Notes: generated from the sequence alone by a model not told the origin. DNA of 28,784 bases from Daedaleopsis sinensis (GCA_033807695.1 JAWMBF010000013.1:1-28784); one strand, 5' to 3'; positions 1 to 8,658 are shown, counted from the stretch's first letter. A program made the numbers and translations.

Positions 1-100
1 CTTGTACCGTGCCCCGGGTACCCCGCAGATCCGGTGCGACGGCGCAGAATGCGCGAACGGTGCGCTGTACCGTGCACCGGACGCCCTGTACCGTGCTCGC
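1..100. repeat. 21-bp minisatellite, partial (unit 1)
   Basis: The 3' part of the minisatellite seen in full at 9711-9882. The core tgtaccgt occurs here at 3, 66 and 87, spacings that are multiples of 21. Confidence 0.75.
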
Positions 101-809
101 ACGCGCACGCGCCCGGTTAATAGCAAGTCCGCACGCTCCTTGCCGCTGCGCATGCGCTCAAGACGTGCATGGCTCCGGCCCGCCCAGGTACGTTCGAGAC
201 GGTCCCGCGCGTGTGCCCCACATAAACGAACAGCCGAGTCCCTCCGGACTCGGAGTCCGGCCACCGCTCGCGAGGCTTTCCGAACGCTTCGACGCGCTCT
301 GCATGATCTGCAGAGAGCGTCAGAGTGCTCCGGGGTTGGCGACGCGGTGCCCCGCGCGCTCGTACCGATCTCACATCGCAGGTAAGTTTCACCCCGCACG
401 AGCACCCCCGGCTCTCGTGCAGACGACTCGCGCACCACGTCGTCCGTCGGGCGTGCACACCGTCGCCTCCCTCGGGAAGCGACCGCGAGTGGCGCCACAG
501 ACGCGTCGGGCCCTACCGCAGCACCCGCCTGGCCGACCGACAGGCTGCAGCGGGGCCAACGTCTGGCTCACATTCCCCCCGTTCCCTGCGCCGCCCCCAC
601 GCGTCGAGATCGTGCTTCAAGCCAGCGCGGATCTTCAAGCAGAGCCGGGGATGCCCCAACCATCTCCGTCGTCCCGCCGAACGAGTCCCGCGCTCTGCAC
701 GTCGACCACCGCGTGTTGTGGACCTGAGCCCTCACGAACAGGCGAGTCCGAGGCCGTCTCATGCGCAACTGTTGCACAGACGGCTCGAGCGTGCCCGGCG
801 CACTCGACA

Positions 810-833
810 CGCTCTGTGGACGTCCACAGAGCG
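810..833. repeat. 24-bp perfect palindrome
   Basis: The 12-base half cgctctgtggac is followed directly by its exact reverse complement, with no spacer. Copies lie at 10592-10615 and 20374-20397. It could be a dimeric protein-binding site or a cruciform-prone site. No function can be read from the sequence. Confidence 0.85.
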
Positions 834-1289
834 CCCCGAGTGCGCCAGAGCGTGCCGGAACGCGTACGTTCGACGATCCGGAGGGGGACCAACTACGTCG
901 CTGGCTTGCAGGGCGCGCGTGTCGAGACCTGGGAGACGCGTCAGTGAGAGTCGAGTACCGGGTGGATCGGTGTAGACGACGTACGGTTCACGGAGCGTGG
1001 CGCCTGCGGCGAGGACGAGGACGAAGGTGGGAGGAAAGGGAAGGGCACCAGCTGGCGTAGATGGGGGCAGGGGTAGAGAAGGGACTCGGGAGCGACAGGT
1101 GCGCGCTCGTGTGACACGAAAGCGGTGTCTGATTGCACTTATTAACCTCCCCAGATCTCCACCAGTCGATCTCCGACGACTCGGCCGGGAGCCAGGGACT
1201 GTCCCCAAGCGGCCCAAGCTCCCCTGCCCCCCTGCGCTGCCGCGTGTGCTCTCGAACACGTTCGCGCCGCTGCACGGCGGTCGCCCGCT

Positions 1290-1344
1290 GACTGGGATGG
1301 GCAGTTCAGCAGCATTGTGTGCTCCTGAGCTGCTGATCCCAGTC
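1290..1344. repeat. Bulged hairpin (two 8-bp stems)
   Basis: The outer stem pairs 1290-1297 (gactggga) with 1337-1344, and the inner stem pairs 1306-1313 (tcagcagc) with 1329-1336. There is an 8-base bulge on the left side and a 15-base loop. Copies lie at 11072-11126 and 20854-20908. It resembles a structured RNA stem or the trace of an inverted duplication. No RNA family is recognised. Confidence 0.6.
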
Positions 1345-1649
1345 TGCGAGGGGACGGGGACGGCAAGACGATCGCTACGCAGCCGCGTTTGTTTGTATTT
1401 GCTGGCTGATAGATATTTTCCCCGGCCCTAGATCTTACGCAGATGTGACACGATGGAAACTCGCGTGTTTCCGTCGCAAACATCTACGTCTACGGGTACG
1501 TACGTCATTACTCTGTGTGCGCACCGTGCGTGAGCCATGCAGACTCGGGCCCGCCTTCCGCGTCAGACCCCGCCTTTCGCGCGAGACTGACTGCCCGACT
1601 TTGTGCACGACGACGACGCTGCCCGATACACTCTAACTGAGGATGTACT

Positions 1650-2371
1650 CTACGACAACAGGAACCAGCCCTCGACTGGGTTCGACACGATGCTCCGGAC
1701 CTGCCGCCGCCTCCTCTCAGCGCGGCGCACGAACCGCTGATAGTCCTCGTCCCCACTGAGCTCCGCGAGCGGATCTTCCGCCCGCTCCCTCTCCGTCTCC
1801 GCCTCGACTGCCGCCTCGACCTCTGCGCTGACGAACGGCGCCGACTTCGGCCCGTTCCGCTCGTACCGTCCGGGCAGCCCCTTCGGGTTTGTCACCGGCC
1901 GCCGTCGACGCCTCTTGATGTCTGGACGGCCCCCGGTCGACTGCTTGTCGGCGAGCAGGGGACTCGGGGCGGCCAGGAGCGGGCTCGCAGCGACCGCCCG
2001 CCGCCTCTCGTCGGACACGCTCACGAAGCGCATCACGCCGCTCTCCCAGCGCGTGAGGAGGTGGCTGATGCGCCGGAGCCCGGTCGCGTGGACGCTGAGG
2101 TTCCCGAACGTGTAGGTGGGTGGGAAGCCGAGTAGCTCGACGCCGCAGCGGAGGACGACGTCTGCGACGTATGTCTCGAGTGTCCAGCACATCGTCGCGT
2201 CGGGCACTCCGGAGAGCACGGCTGCAGGATGTCAGGGACGCACACATCGCGGGGAGCATTAAGGAACTCACCGAGTGCGGCGTTCATGCGCACGCGCAGC
2301 TGGCTCCGTCTCGCGATCTCCCGTCGCGGGGAGCCTTTGGCTTGCGCAGTCGTTCCGGTAGGTCGTGCCAT
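1650..2371 (-). CDS. Unrecognised basic protein, two exons, 223 aa (unit 1)
   Basis: Inferred model: exon 1 2371-2272, a 50-nt intron 2271-2222 (GTGAGT...CTGCAG), exon 2 2221-1650, stop TAG at 1652-1650. The splice keeps frame (33 codons plus one base). The start is the first ATG (MARPTG). Visible features are a basic N-terminus rich in Arg (16-28), a hydrophobic segment (48-66) with the motif GVELLGFPPTYTFGNLS (60-76), the sequence LLTRWESG (88-95), a run KRRRRRP (136-142) that looks like a nuclear localisation signal, and a charged Glu/Arg-rich tail (about 158-212). There is no signal peptide or membrane segment. The GxPP...F.NLS...LL.RWESG pattern recalls anonymous Agaricomycete proteins with a conserved 'GWP' block, from memory only. 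Function unknown, and I assign none. Confidence 0.6.
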
Positions 2372-2539
2372 TGTGCTGCACGGTGCGGGAGAGGGTCAGT
2401 GCGAGAGCAGAAGAACGGAATGCGTCGACATACGGGAGTGGGAAGTGGGAAGACGGAATGAACGAGTTGAGCTTGCTGACCAAGTACTTGCCCCGCCTGC
2501 GGGCGGAGCATTTGCGCTTGCGGACCGGACTTCTGTGTG

Positions 2540-3140
2540 TGCTGAATCGCCTCCGACTCGTTTCGAACTGGACGCGACTGTGTATGTAGTTCACGGTTCG
2601 TTGCTCAGCTCCCATTGAACCGGCTCACGCAAGTTGCGTGAGCTCAGCTGACTCTGTCCCCCGATCCCTGTCGCGACAACCCTTTCACATGGGTGCCGGT
2701 CGTCCAAAGAGAGCTAAGTTGGCAGAATGAGCACACATTGAGCCTGCTCCGTCCGTGTGGAATCGCCTCCGACTTGATTCTCACTCGAAGCGACTGTGAT
2801 GGGAGTTCAGGGTCTGCTGCTTCGTACCTGACCCCATTCTGACCTCACGAGACGAGGAGTCGTCGCACTGCAACAGAATGGTCCCAGTCTCGTCTGTGTG
2901 CTACCCCATCTCATGCTCGTTTTCACTAAACCTGCGAATGGTGCACCACACCAGGTGAGCACGAAGCTCCTTGCGCTTCCGGACACGGTACACTCGGGAC
3001 TCGGGATGCGATGACATACCGGCAGTCGCTCTCCTTCCACCTGCCCGTGCGGAACACCCTTCTTTCGACACGGAAGCGACTGTGATGGGCACGTCAGGGT
3101 TCATGGTTCAAGCTCAGCTCGCATACCATTGGCTTGTGCG
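2540..3140. repeat. Three degenerate direct repeats (216-bp and 286-bp spacing)
   Basis: Three related blocks of about 80 bp lie near 2543, 2759 and 3050. Blocks 1 and 2 share gaatcgcctccgact and, 30 bases on, gcgactgtg, both at an exact offset of 216. Blocks 2 and 3 share gaagcgactgtgatggg at an offset of 286. All three continue with a diverged agttcaggg/gtcagggttca segment. They look like old local duplications, much older than the 9.8-kb array. Copies lie at 12322-12922 and 22104-22704. Confidence 0.55.
2623..2643. repeat. Inverted repeat, 10-bp arms with one-base centre
   Basis: The arm gctcacgcaa (2623-2632) and its exact reverse complement (2634-2643) flank a single g. It lies between the first and second degenerate repeat blocks. 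Copies lie at 12405-12425 and 22187-22207. Confidence 0.75.
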
Positions 3141-4430
3141 AGTTCCTTGCCTGGCATCAATTCCGCTGTTCGACTTGCCCCCATCTCTCTAGAGCCTGTT
3201 AGATTACCACACCCTGTACTCTATGGTAGACTCGGTACAAATTATGCTCAAGTTCCACAAGACAGAGTCCCATGTGCGCTGCAAGTTCATCCGCTTCAAG
3301 TTCCGACAGACTGGTGAAATCTCAATCATGGTACATCCTTTGCAAATCACAAGATCACCAGGGTGACTGTCTCACTATCATAACTCTAGTAGCAACTGCT
3401 GTGCTCCGTCTGTGATATCACAGCAACCGGACTAGTCTATATTCTGTTCGGTAGAATTGGTGACCGTGTCTGGACCCGAAACAGCTTAGCCAATCGCTTG
3501 TTCCCACCCGTCACGGTCGCGTACACATGGCAAGTGTAATGACTTGGAGTGAGTCATGGTGCCGATGTCCTCCCATACTCGTACGACTCTTGTGCCAGAC
3601 TGTTGGGGCTGACCAACATCGGACGGAGCAGTCCTGTTGATCTGAAGAGTTTCTCTTGCCTTGTGCAGAGAAACGGGACATATTATTGATGTCTGTAGCA
3701 GCCAGAATGTGTCTACGGACTCGTGTGTAAGTTCTATACCTCTGACTCAAGAGCTTCAAGAAGCTCGAGTCCAAGTGTGCATGTACTATTACAGCAGGCA
3801 GAGTATACTAGTAGCTAGCTGAATCCTGAGCATCACATCACAGGTGCAAGGTAAGTTTGGCCGTTCGCACGGACGTTGATGACGCGGGAACGGCGGGAAG
3901 TTGAACGGCGGAGGTGGCAGCCTGAGGCGAAGTCAGCGCCAGGCGCGGGAAGAGCGCTAGCCAATGCCCAAATGCGGACGGCCATATTCACCGCCCGGCG
4001 TTTATCTACTTAGAACTTCGAGATTGCTGACTGATATGCGAATATTACAGGGCCATTGGTGCAGTACTGACTGCATAAATGCTAGTTGACAGCCCCCATA
4101 TGTGTAATACATGAGATAGACGTCTCTGTTGAGCCAAACTCCGCCGAAACAGCCAGAAATAGTCCGGACGGTGTTATCCGTGCAGGACCCTCTCCTCCTG
4201 CCCCTTCCGCCCTAATTTACAACGGCATTACAGCACAAATTGCATCACACATTAGCCGAGCGCCTGCGCTACTACGCGAAGATAGCGGAGAACGTTCCAT
4301 GCTCCTCCGATCTCGGAACCTGCGCCATTCCCGTCCTCACGCGCAGGGTCCTCTCTCGTGCAGCGTTCTGGTTGGTCCCGCCCCCGCCATGTCTGAAGGG
4401 TGCGTGAGAAGTGAGCTGTTGTCACTTCCT

Positions 4431-4453
4431 CACGGTCAGGTCTGCTGACCGTG
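4431..4453. repeat. Inverted repeat, 9-bp stem with 5-base loop
   Basis: The arm cacggtcag (4431-4439) pairs with ctgaccgtg (4445-4453) across the loop gtctg. There is no T-run after it and no neighbouring gene end, so I do not call it a terminator. Copies lie at 14213-14235 and 23995-24017. Confidence 0.7.
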
Positions 4454-4520
4454 GGGATTGCGCACAGACCAAGCTCGCGAGATACAAGTAGGCCCTCAGA
4501 CTCGACGAGTCTCCCAACAC

Positions 4521-4582
4521 TCACCTCTCCCCCACTTCTCCCTTTCCCCCTCCTCCATCCTTCTTCTCTCCCTCCCTTCTTT
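4521..4582. repeat. Polypyrimidine tract
   Basis: About 60 bases of almost pure C/T on the plus strand (purine-only on the minus strand). Such tracts occur in fungal promoters and introns. No gene adjoins this one, so its role is open. Copies lie at 14303-14364 and 24085-24146. Confidence 0.6.
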
Positions 4583-5088
4583 ACGCTCGCGCACCGTGTA
4601 TGCCGCCGCTACTTGCACGCTGGAGCGCGCATGACTGTGACATGCAATTACGAGTGACTTAATTGACTTGTGGACCGTCTCTTCTCGGATAGTATTAACT
4701 TTGCTGTACTCATAGGCAACTGTCGCGGTCCCGTTCACTGCCGGCCCAGCCAGGGTACGTCCCTCACGCTACGTCCATTCGCATCTGTCCTGTCTTATCC
4801 GTCTTATCCCAGACCCTTGTTCACAGCGCCGACTCGACTCCGATCGACGGGACTCGCACTGTGCGTATGCACAGCAGAGTTCACGCCAGTCGCGATACTG
4901 ACATTTACCTCGATCTCTGCCAGGCGGACCTGTGCTCAGGCTCTCATGCAGGACTCGGCGCGCGGCGCGCGGCCCGATTCGCGCACGGCACGGCGCTGCG
5001 TAGTAGTAGAACGACTATATTTCGACTCGCATACTGTAGTACATGGTACTTACCGTAGTACTGCCCACCCGTGACGGCCCGCCCGGTG

Positions 5089-6363
5089 CTACTGACCTGT
5101 TTCGGACAGCGCCGCCCTCCAGGTCCATAGCCGTCCCTCTCGGGATCTCAGCCTCGCGATTGGTGCGCCAGTGGTAGCGCTCATTCCATCTGTGGCTACT
5201 ACACGCGATCCGAGAACTAGCGACTCGCCGAAGCGCGTCGGGGCGACCTCCGGGTCGGACACGCCCTTGCCCGCGTCGACCTGCGTCGCGCCGACGGCGG
5301 TCACGTACTGGCACGTCGCGGGGAAGTTCGGGAGGAAGTTGCCCGTGCCCGCGGCGGTGCTCCCGTCCGCCTGCAGGCAGAGGCCGTCTGCGTTCGACGC
5401 GACACCGTTGTCGCCGGACGCGTAGAAGAAGGTCATGCCCAGTAGGCCGAGCTGTAGCGGGGCGAGTAATGAGCAATGGGCAAGGTTAATGTTAATGAGG
5501 GGGCAGAGGCGGGATGGGCGCACCTTGCCGTACTCGGTGCACTGGCGCTGCATGTACTGCGCGGGGAAGTCCTCGCCGCCGGCGTACGAGACCGAGTAGA
5601 CGAACGAGGGGGGCTTGTTGCCGCAGTCCTCGGTCGTGCCCGCGTCCACGAAGTCGAAGTCGGGGTCGTCGCCGCCGTCGAAGCCGCAAAAGCCGTCGTT
5701 GACGTTGTCGATGGCGTCCAGGAGGAGGTTGAACGAGCTACCTGCACACGCGCGGTCAGCCAGAGATGCGGATGGACTCTGTGGTGCAGGACGTACTGCC
5801 GCCGACTTGGTACAGCTTGACCTCCTGGTCCTTGCCGAGGAGACCCATCAAGAGCTCAAAGTCCAGGTTCGACTCCCCGATCAGGTTCGGGTCGGTCTCG
5901 TCCGCATTGATAGTGCCTGCGTGCGCCGCGTCAGTTGCAGCACAGGACACCGTGAGTGCAACAATAAGGCGCACCCCCGTCGATGCTCACGAGCGTGGGC
6001 TGCGTGTTCACCGAATCCGTCGCGAACTTCTGGAAGAACGTCGTGAGATCGTTCGGCGACAGCGTCTGGTCCGCGAGTTCGACTGCCGTGTGCTCTCGTC
6101 AGCCTCACCCAAAACGACGACGCAGCGGCACTCACCGACCCCGACCGTGTTCTGGTCGGTCGCCTGCAGATTCGGCTGGAAGTCGTACAGCGCGCGGATG
6201 CAGTCGAGCGTGACTTGAGTGTCGCAGTGGTCCGCGTCCGTCAGCACGTCCTGCGGCACAAAAGCGGTCATATCAATCACCCCGAACCATCTTTGACGTC
6301 GGACTCGGATGGCACACGCACCGCCGGCTTAATCGGGGTCTTTGGCGCCACAGGCCTCTTCAT
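5089..6363 (-). pseudogene. Truncated peptidase S53 (sedolisin/TPP-like) locus (unit 1)
   Basis: S53 enzymes are acid serine-carboxyl peptidases, secreted in fungi as prodomain-bearing precursors. Exons read on the minus strand: 6250-6136, 6082-5975, 5916-5797, 5741-5524, 5451-5089, with introns of 53-72 nt that all keep frame. A tentative first exon 6363-6322 (MKRPVAPKTPIKPA) joins in frame through a 71-nt intron. Numbering from that Met: prodomain/core linker CDTQVTLDCIRALYDF (23-38), the ESNLD motif supplying catalytic Glu103 and Asp107, and ASGDNG with the oxyanion Asp215. Similarity stops after GVSDPEVAPTRF (about 5225). The SGGGFS block and the GTSAS-type segment with the catalytic Ser are absent, and the frame ends at TGA 5089 after about 32 unrelated residues. 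Signal peptide and most of the prodomain are also missing. Inferred to be a non-functional gene fragment. Unit 1 has GGT for Gly217, the other copies GGC. Confidence 0.8.
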
Positions 6364-7802
6364 CTGTCCCCCGGTGGCACGCGGAGACGCGGCGCTGCGC
6401 TTCGCGACGTGGCCTCGCGCTCGCGCTGCATTACGTCCAAGTCAGCAAGATGAATGTCGCGGAGCGACAGCGAAAACAAGCACTCACGTCGTCGACGGAC
6501 TTCTGCGCCCTGAGCCACTCGACCTCCCGGTTCTTCTCCTGCAGCATCTCGGTCGTCTCGCGGGCATGGCTGCGGGAGGCGTCGCGCGCGTCCTCCTGCG
6601 CGCGGAGGTCCGCTTGCGCCCGCTCGTACTTGGCGCGGGCGGCGAAGAACTCGAGCTCGACCTTGTGGAAGTCGCGGAGGGTCTTCGAGTACGATGAGTA
6701 CGCCTTGCTCTCCTCCTGTGGATGGACGTGTCAGGGAGTGTGTCGATAGACCTACTGGTCTCGATGGAAGACGTACCTTGACTGCGGCCTTCTGCATCTT
6801 CTGCAGATCGGAGAGCTCTCTGAGCGCGTCGTCGAGTGCCTTCTGCTCCGCCTTGCCCTCAGCGACGATGATCTTCGCGACCTTCTTGCCCTCCTTGACT
6901 GTACCACACACAACACTCAGTCAGCCTACCCCAAATGGGCGTGCATGGAGAAGCCACTCACTCTGAGACTTGGTCAACTTCGCCTTCTGCTTGTCCGTCA
7001 ACGAGAGCTCCGCGCTGCGGCTGCGAGCGTGGAACGCGTCGTCGAGGTCCGGGCTCGCCGCAGGGCCGACCGTGCCGGCCCCGCTAGCGAAGCTCCCCCC
7101 GCTCAAAGTGATCCTGCGCCTCCGCAACGTGCTCTTGTCCATGCCACTCGGCGCAGTCCTGATGCTCGCCCGCTCCTGGTCCGCGAGGCTCGAGCGGGGG
7201 CCTATCGAGCGGAACGAGCGGAGCGACGACGCGCGCTTGAACGGGCTGTCCTTCCTCGGTCTCTCGCCGCCGTCGTCGTCGTGAGCGGCGGAAAGGGCGG
7301 GGTTGCGCGTTTTCTGCGGGGACTCGGTCCAGAGGATGGGGATCGGCTCCATCTTGTCGCTCGCCTGCGACGCGCGGGACTGCGGGCGTGCGCCGTGCAG
7401 GTTCGAGCCCGAGCCGTAGCCCGAGTCCGTGACCGCGACGGACGAGGAGCGGTGATGAGACGCTTTGAAGCGCCCGCCGTCACCGAGCGCGTCGTCCTCT
7501 GCATCGTCCACTGCTTCCTCGTCTCTTGCCGTGGGCGCGTTGCCGACATTGGGGTCGCGGGGGATCTTGACAGATGCGTCGCGGATGACGGTCGCGCCGT
7601 CCTGCTCTCTGTCCTCGTCGGTGTCGTACGCCCCTGGAAGGTTCTCGACGAAGCGGCGTGGGGGAGTCTTGGCTTCAGTGATCATAGGGAGCGTCTCGGC
7701 TGACTTCTTGTTGAATATCATGACCGGGGCGTCGAAGTACGCGCTCTGCTCACTGCCTGGTGTGTCGACGTAGTCGATGAATGTCGCCGTGCGGGTCGCC
7801 AT
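6360..7802 (-). CDS. Coiled-coil protein, Ncp1-like, four exons, about 418 aa (unit 1)
   Basis: Inferred model: exons 7802-6962, 6898-6777, 6715-6488, 6425-6360, with introns of 63, 61 and 62 nt (GTGAGT, GTACGT, GTGAGT; all end CAG). Frame is kept at every junction, and the stop is TGA 6362-6360. The start is the first ATG of the long exon, with a TATA-like box about 120 nt upstream. Residues 1-260 are low-complexity and probably disordered, with an acidic patch (94-104), many Ser/Arg and a basic LRRRR (226-230). From about 268 to 400 comes a charged, heptad-like coiled coil containing KKVAKIIVAEGKAEQKALDD, then FHKVELEFFAARAKYERAQA and EMLQEKNREVEWLR. No signal peptide or membrane segment is seen. 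From memory, this C-terminal region resembles basidiomycete proteins labelled 'DNA binding protein Ncp1'. That is a name transfer, not proof of DNA binding. The last exon is the weakest part, because another frame there stays open into the S53 fragment. Confidence 0.7.
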
Positions 7803-7920
7803 TGACGAAGACGGGGAGGAGGGGAGGCAGGAGAGTGGGAGGGAAGATGATGAGATGTGGGCCGTGTGTAAAGTCGTTAGCAGGGGATTCGGTGATGCGT
7901 AGAGGGGTCGAGGTGGGGGA

Positions 7921-7927
7921 TATATAT
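7921..7927 (-). promoter_or_regulatory. TATA-like box upstream of the coiled-coil gene (unit 1)
   Basis: TATATAT inside the symmetric ggatatatatcc-like context lies about 120 nt upstream of the ATG at 7802, a normal distance for a fungal core promoter with a 5' UTR. It is the only such box near a gene start in the unit. Being palindromic, it could serve either strand. Copies lie at 17703-17709 and 27485-27491. Confidence 0.45.
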
Positions 7928-8230
7928 CCGCGTCGAGGACGGGTGTATGTCATTGGAGCGTGCCCTAGCGTGCCTCTGGATTCTGGAAAGAAGTTGATCA
8001 TTTCCGTCTTACCATTTATGGCAAGCGCTTTACCAAACACGTGGATGAGGAGGAGGTGGATGACGTATTACTTAGTGCGGGGTAACGCCCGGAAATCGGT
8101 TTAGCGCTCCATGGGCTGCGTCTTCTCTGCAGGTCAACAGGTGTCCTCGGTCGTCTCGTTCAATTGGATCGACAAATTCCAATTATCCGTCGACTTGCAC
8201 CACTTCTCGTATGGGCAGTGTGCATGTCAG

Positions 8231-8285
8231 ACACTCAGCCCGCACCGAACGCCGCACACTCAGCCCGCACCGAACGCCGCACACT
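8231..8285. repeat. 25-bp direct doublet at the unit 1/unit 2 junction
   Basis: A 25-bp sequence beginning acactcagcccgcacc occurs at 8231-8255 and again, perfectly, at 8256-8280, followed by a further acact at 8281-8285. The array edge inferred from the third copy falls within the second element (8261|8262). The two ends of a unit therefore share about 25 bp, like short terminal direct repeats or a microhomology junction. Confidence 0.9.
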
Positions 8286-8574
8286 GCAAACGCTCTCGCT
8301 CCCTCTCGAGTCGCTCGCAGTGCCTCTCTCAAGTCCCAAGCTCTCTCCGCGCTCTCCGCTCTCCGTCTCCGCCTCCGCTCTTCGCTCCGAAATACACTCC
8401 TCCTCCTCCTCCCAACTTGCCCTCCCGGCGTTGGCGCCCGTCGCGTCCCCTGCCACGCACGCACTCAGACTCGGACTCCGCGCCGCCGGGCCGTCTCGCG
8501 CACGCAAACGTACCGTCTGGAATCCAAACGACAGTGCCTATACACACTATTATACCCGTCCGAGGGGCGTAGCC

Positions 8575-8658
8575 TGTACGGAGGGTGTGCAGCGTGTACG
8601 GAGGGTGTGCGGCCCTCCTTGAGGTGTGCAGCGTACAGGAAGGCAGCAGGAAGGCAGC
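8575..8658. repeat. Two short tandem duplications (20 bp x2 and 11 bp x2)
   Basis: A 20-bp element beginning tgtacggagggtgtgc occurs at 8575-8594 and 8595-8614, differing in the last few bases. An 11-bp element aggaaggcagc occurs at 8637-8647 and 8648-8658. Copies lie at 18357-18440 in unit 3. Confidence 0.8.

Larger units (their letters stand above)
1..1649. other. GC-rich noncoding stretch with short repeats and palindromes (unit 1)
   Basis: No gene is recognised here. Long open frames exist in several frames on both strands, but they are Arg/Pro/Ala/Ser-rich and look like stop-poor GC-rich DNA. Visible structures are the end of a 21-bp minisatellite (1-100), an inverted repeat at 244-260 (8-bp arms, 1-base centre), a 24-bp perfect palindrome (810-833) and a bulged hairpin (1290-1344). 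A consensus-like splice donor (caggtaagttt) lies near 379 on the plus strand without a convincing exon. Confidence 0.6.
2372..5088. other. Noncoding stretch, less GC-rich, with degenerate repeats (unit 1)
   Basis: No convincing gene is seen on either strand, and open frames are short with no recognisable motif. Contents: degenerate direct repeats between 2540 and 3140, inverted repeats at 2623-2643, 3410-3423 (14-bp palindrome) and 4431-4453, a pyrimidine tract at 4521-4582, and a segment near 3870-4010 with a CCAAT sequence (3961) and several gcgggaa/ggcggg motifs that could be promoter-like. Equivalent stretches are 12154-14870 and 21936-24652. Confidence 0.5.
1..8261. repeat. Tandem 9,782-bp repeat, unit 1 (right-hand 8,261 bp)
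   Basis: This stretch is the 3' part of a tandem unit, and the window opens inside it. It matches 9783-18043 and 19565-27825 at a constant offset of 9,782 bp. The only difference found is A at 5404, where the other two copies have G. It carries one copy of each of the three minus-strand loci. The unit edge at 8261 is inferred from the point where the last copy stops matching (27825). The true left edge of the array lies outside the window, so any other phase of the same circle is formally equivalent. Confidence 0.95.

Noticed and set aside
4086..4448. 120-codon plus-strand open frame
   Set aside because: It lacks an ATG at its start, has no recognisable motif and overlaps another open frame on the opposite strand.
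4431..4453. Transcription terminator hairpin
   Set aside because: No adjoining gene end and no T-run. Intrinsic terminators of this type are not expected in a fungal nucleus.
5866..5876. tRNA-like B box (ggttcgactcc); similar ggttcgagccc at 7400-7410
   Set aside because: Both lie inside coding exons. I saw no matching A box or acceptor stem around them.
6945..7703. 252-codon plus-strand open frame opposite the coiled-coil gene
   Set aside because: It is antisense to exon 1, Arg/Ala/Val-rich, and has no recognisable motif. The minus-strand model has good splice sites and a coherent coiled coil.
8231..8285. CRISPR-like or satellite array based on the 25-bp elements
   Set aside because: Only two adjacent elements without spacers are present, in a eukaryotic context.
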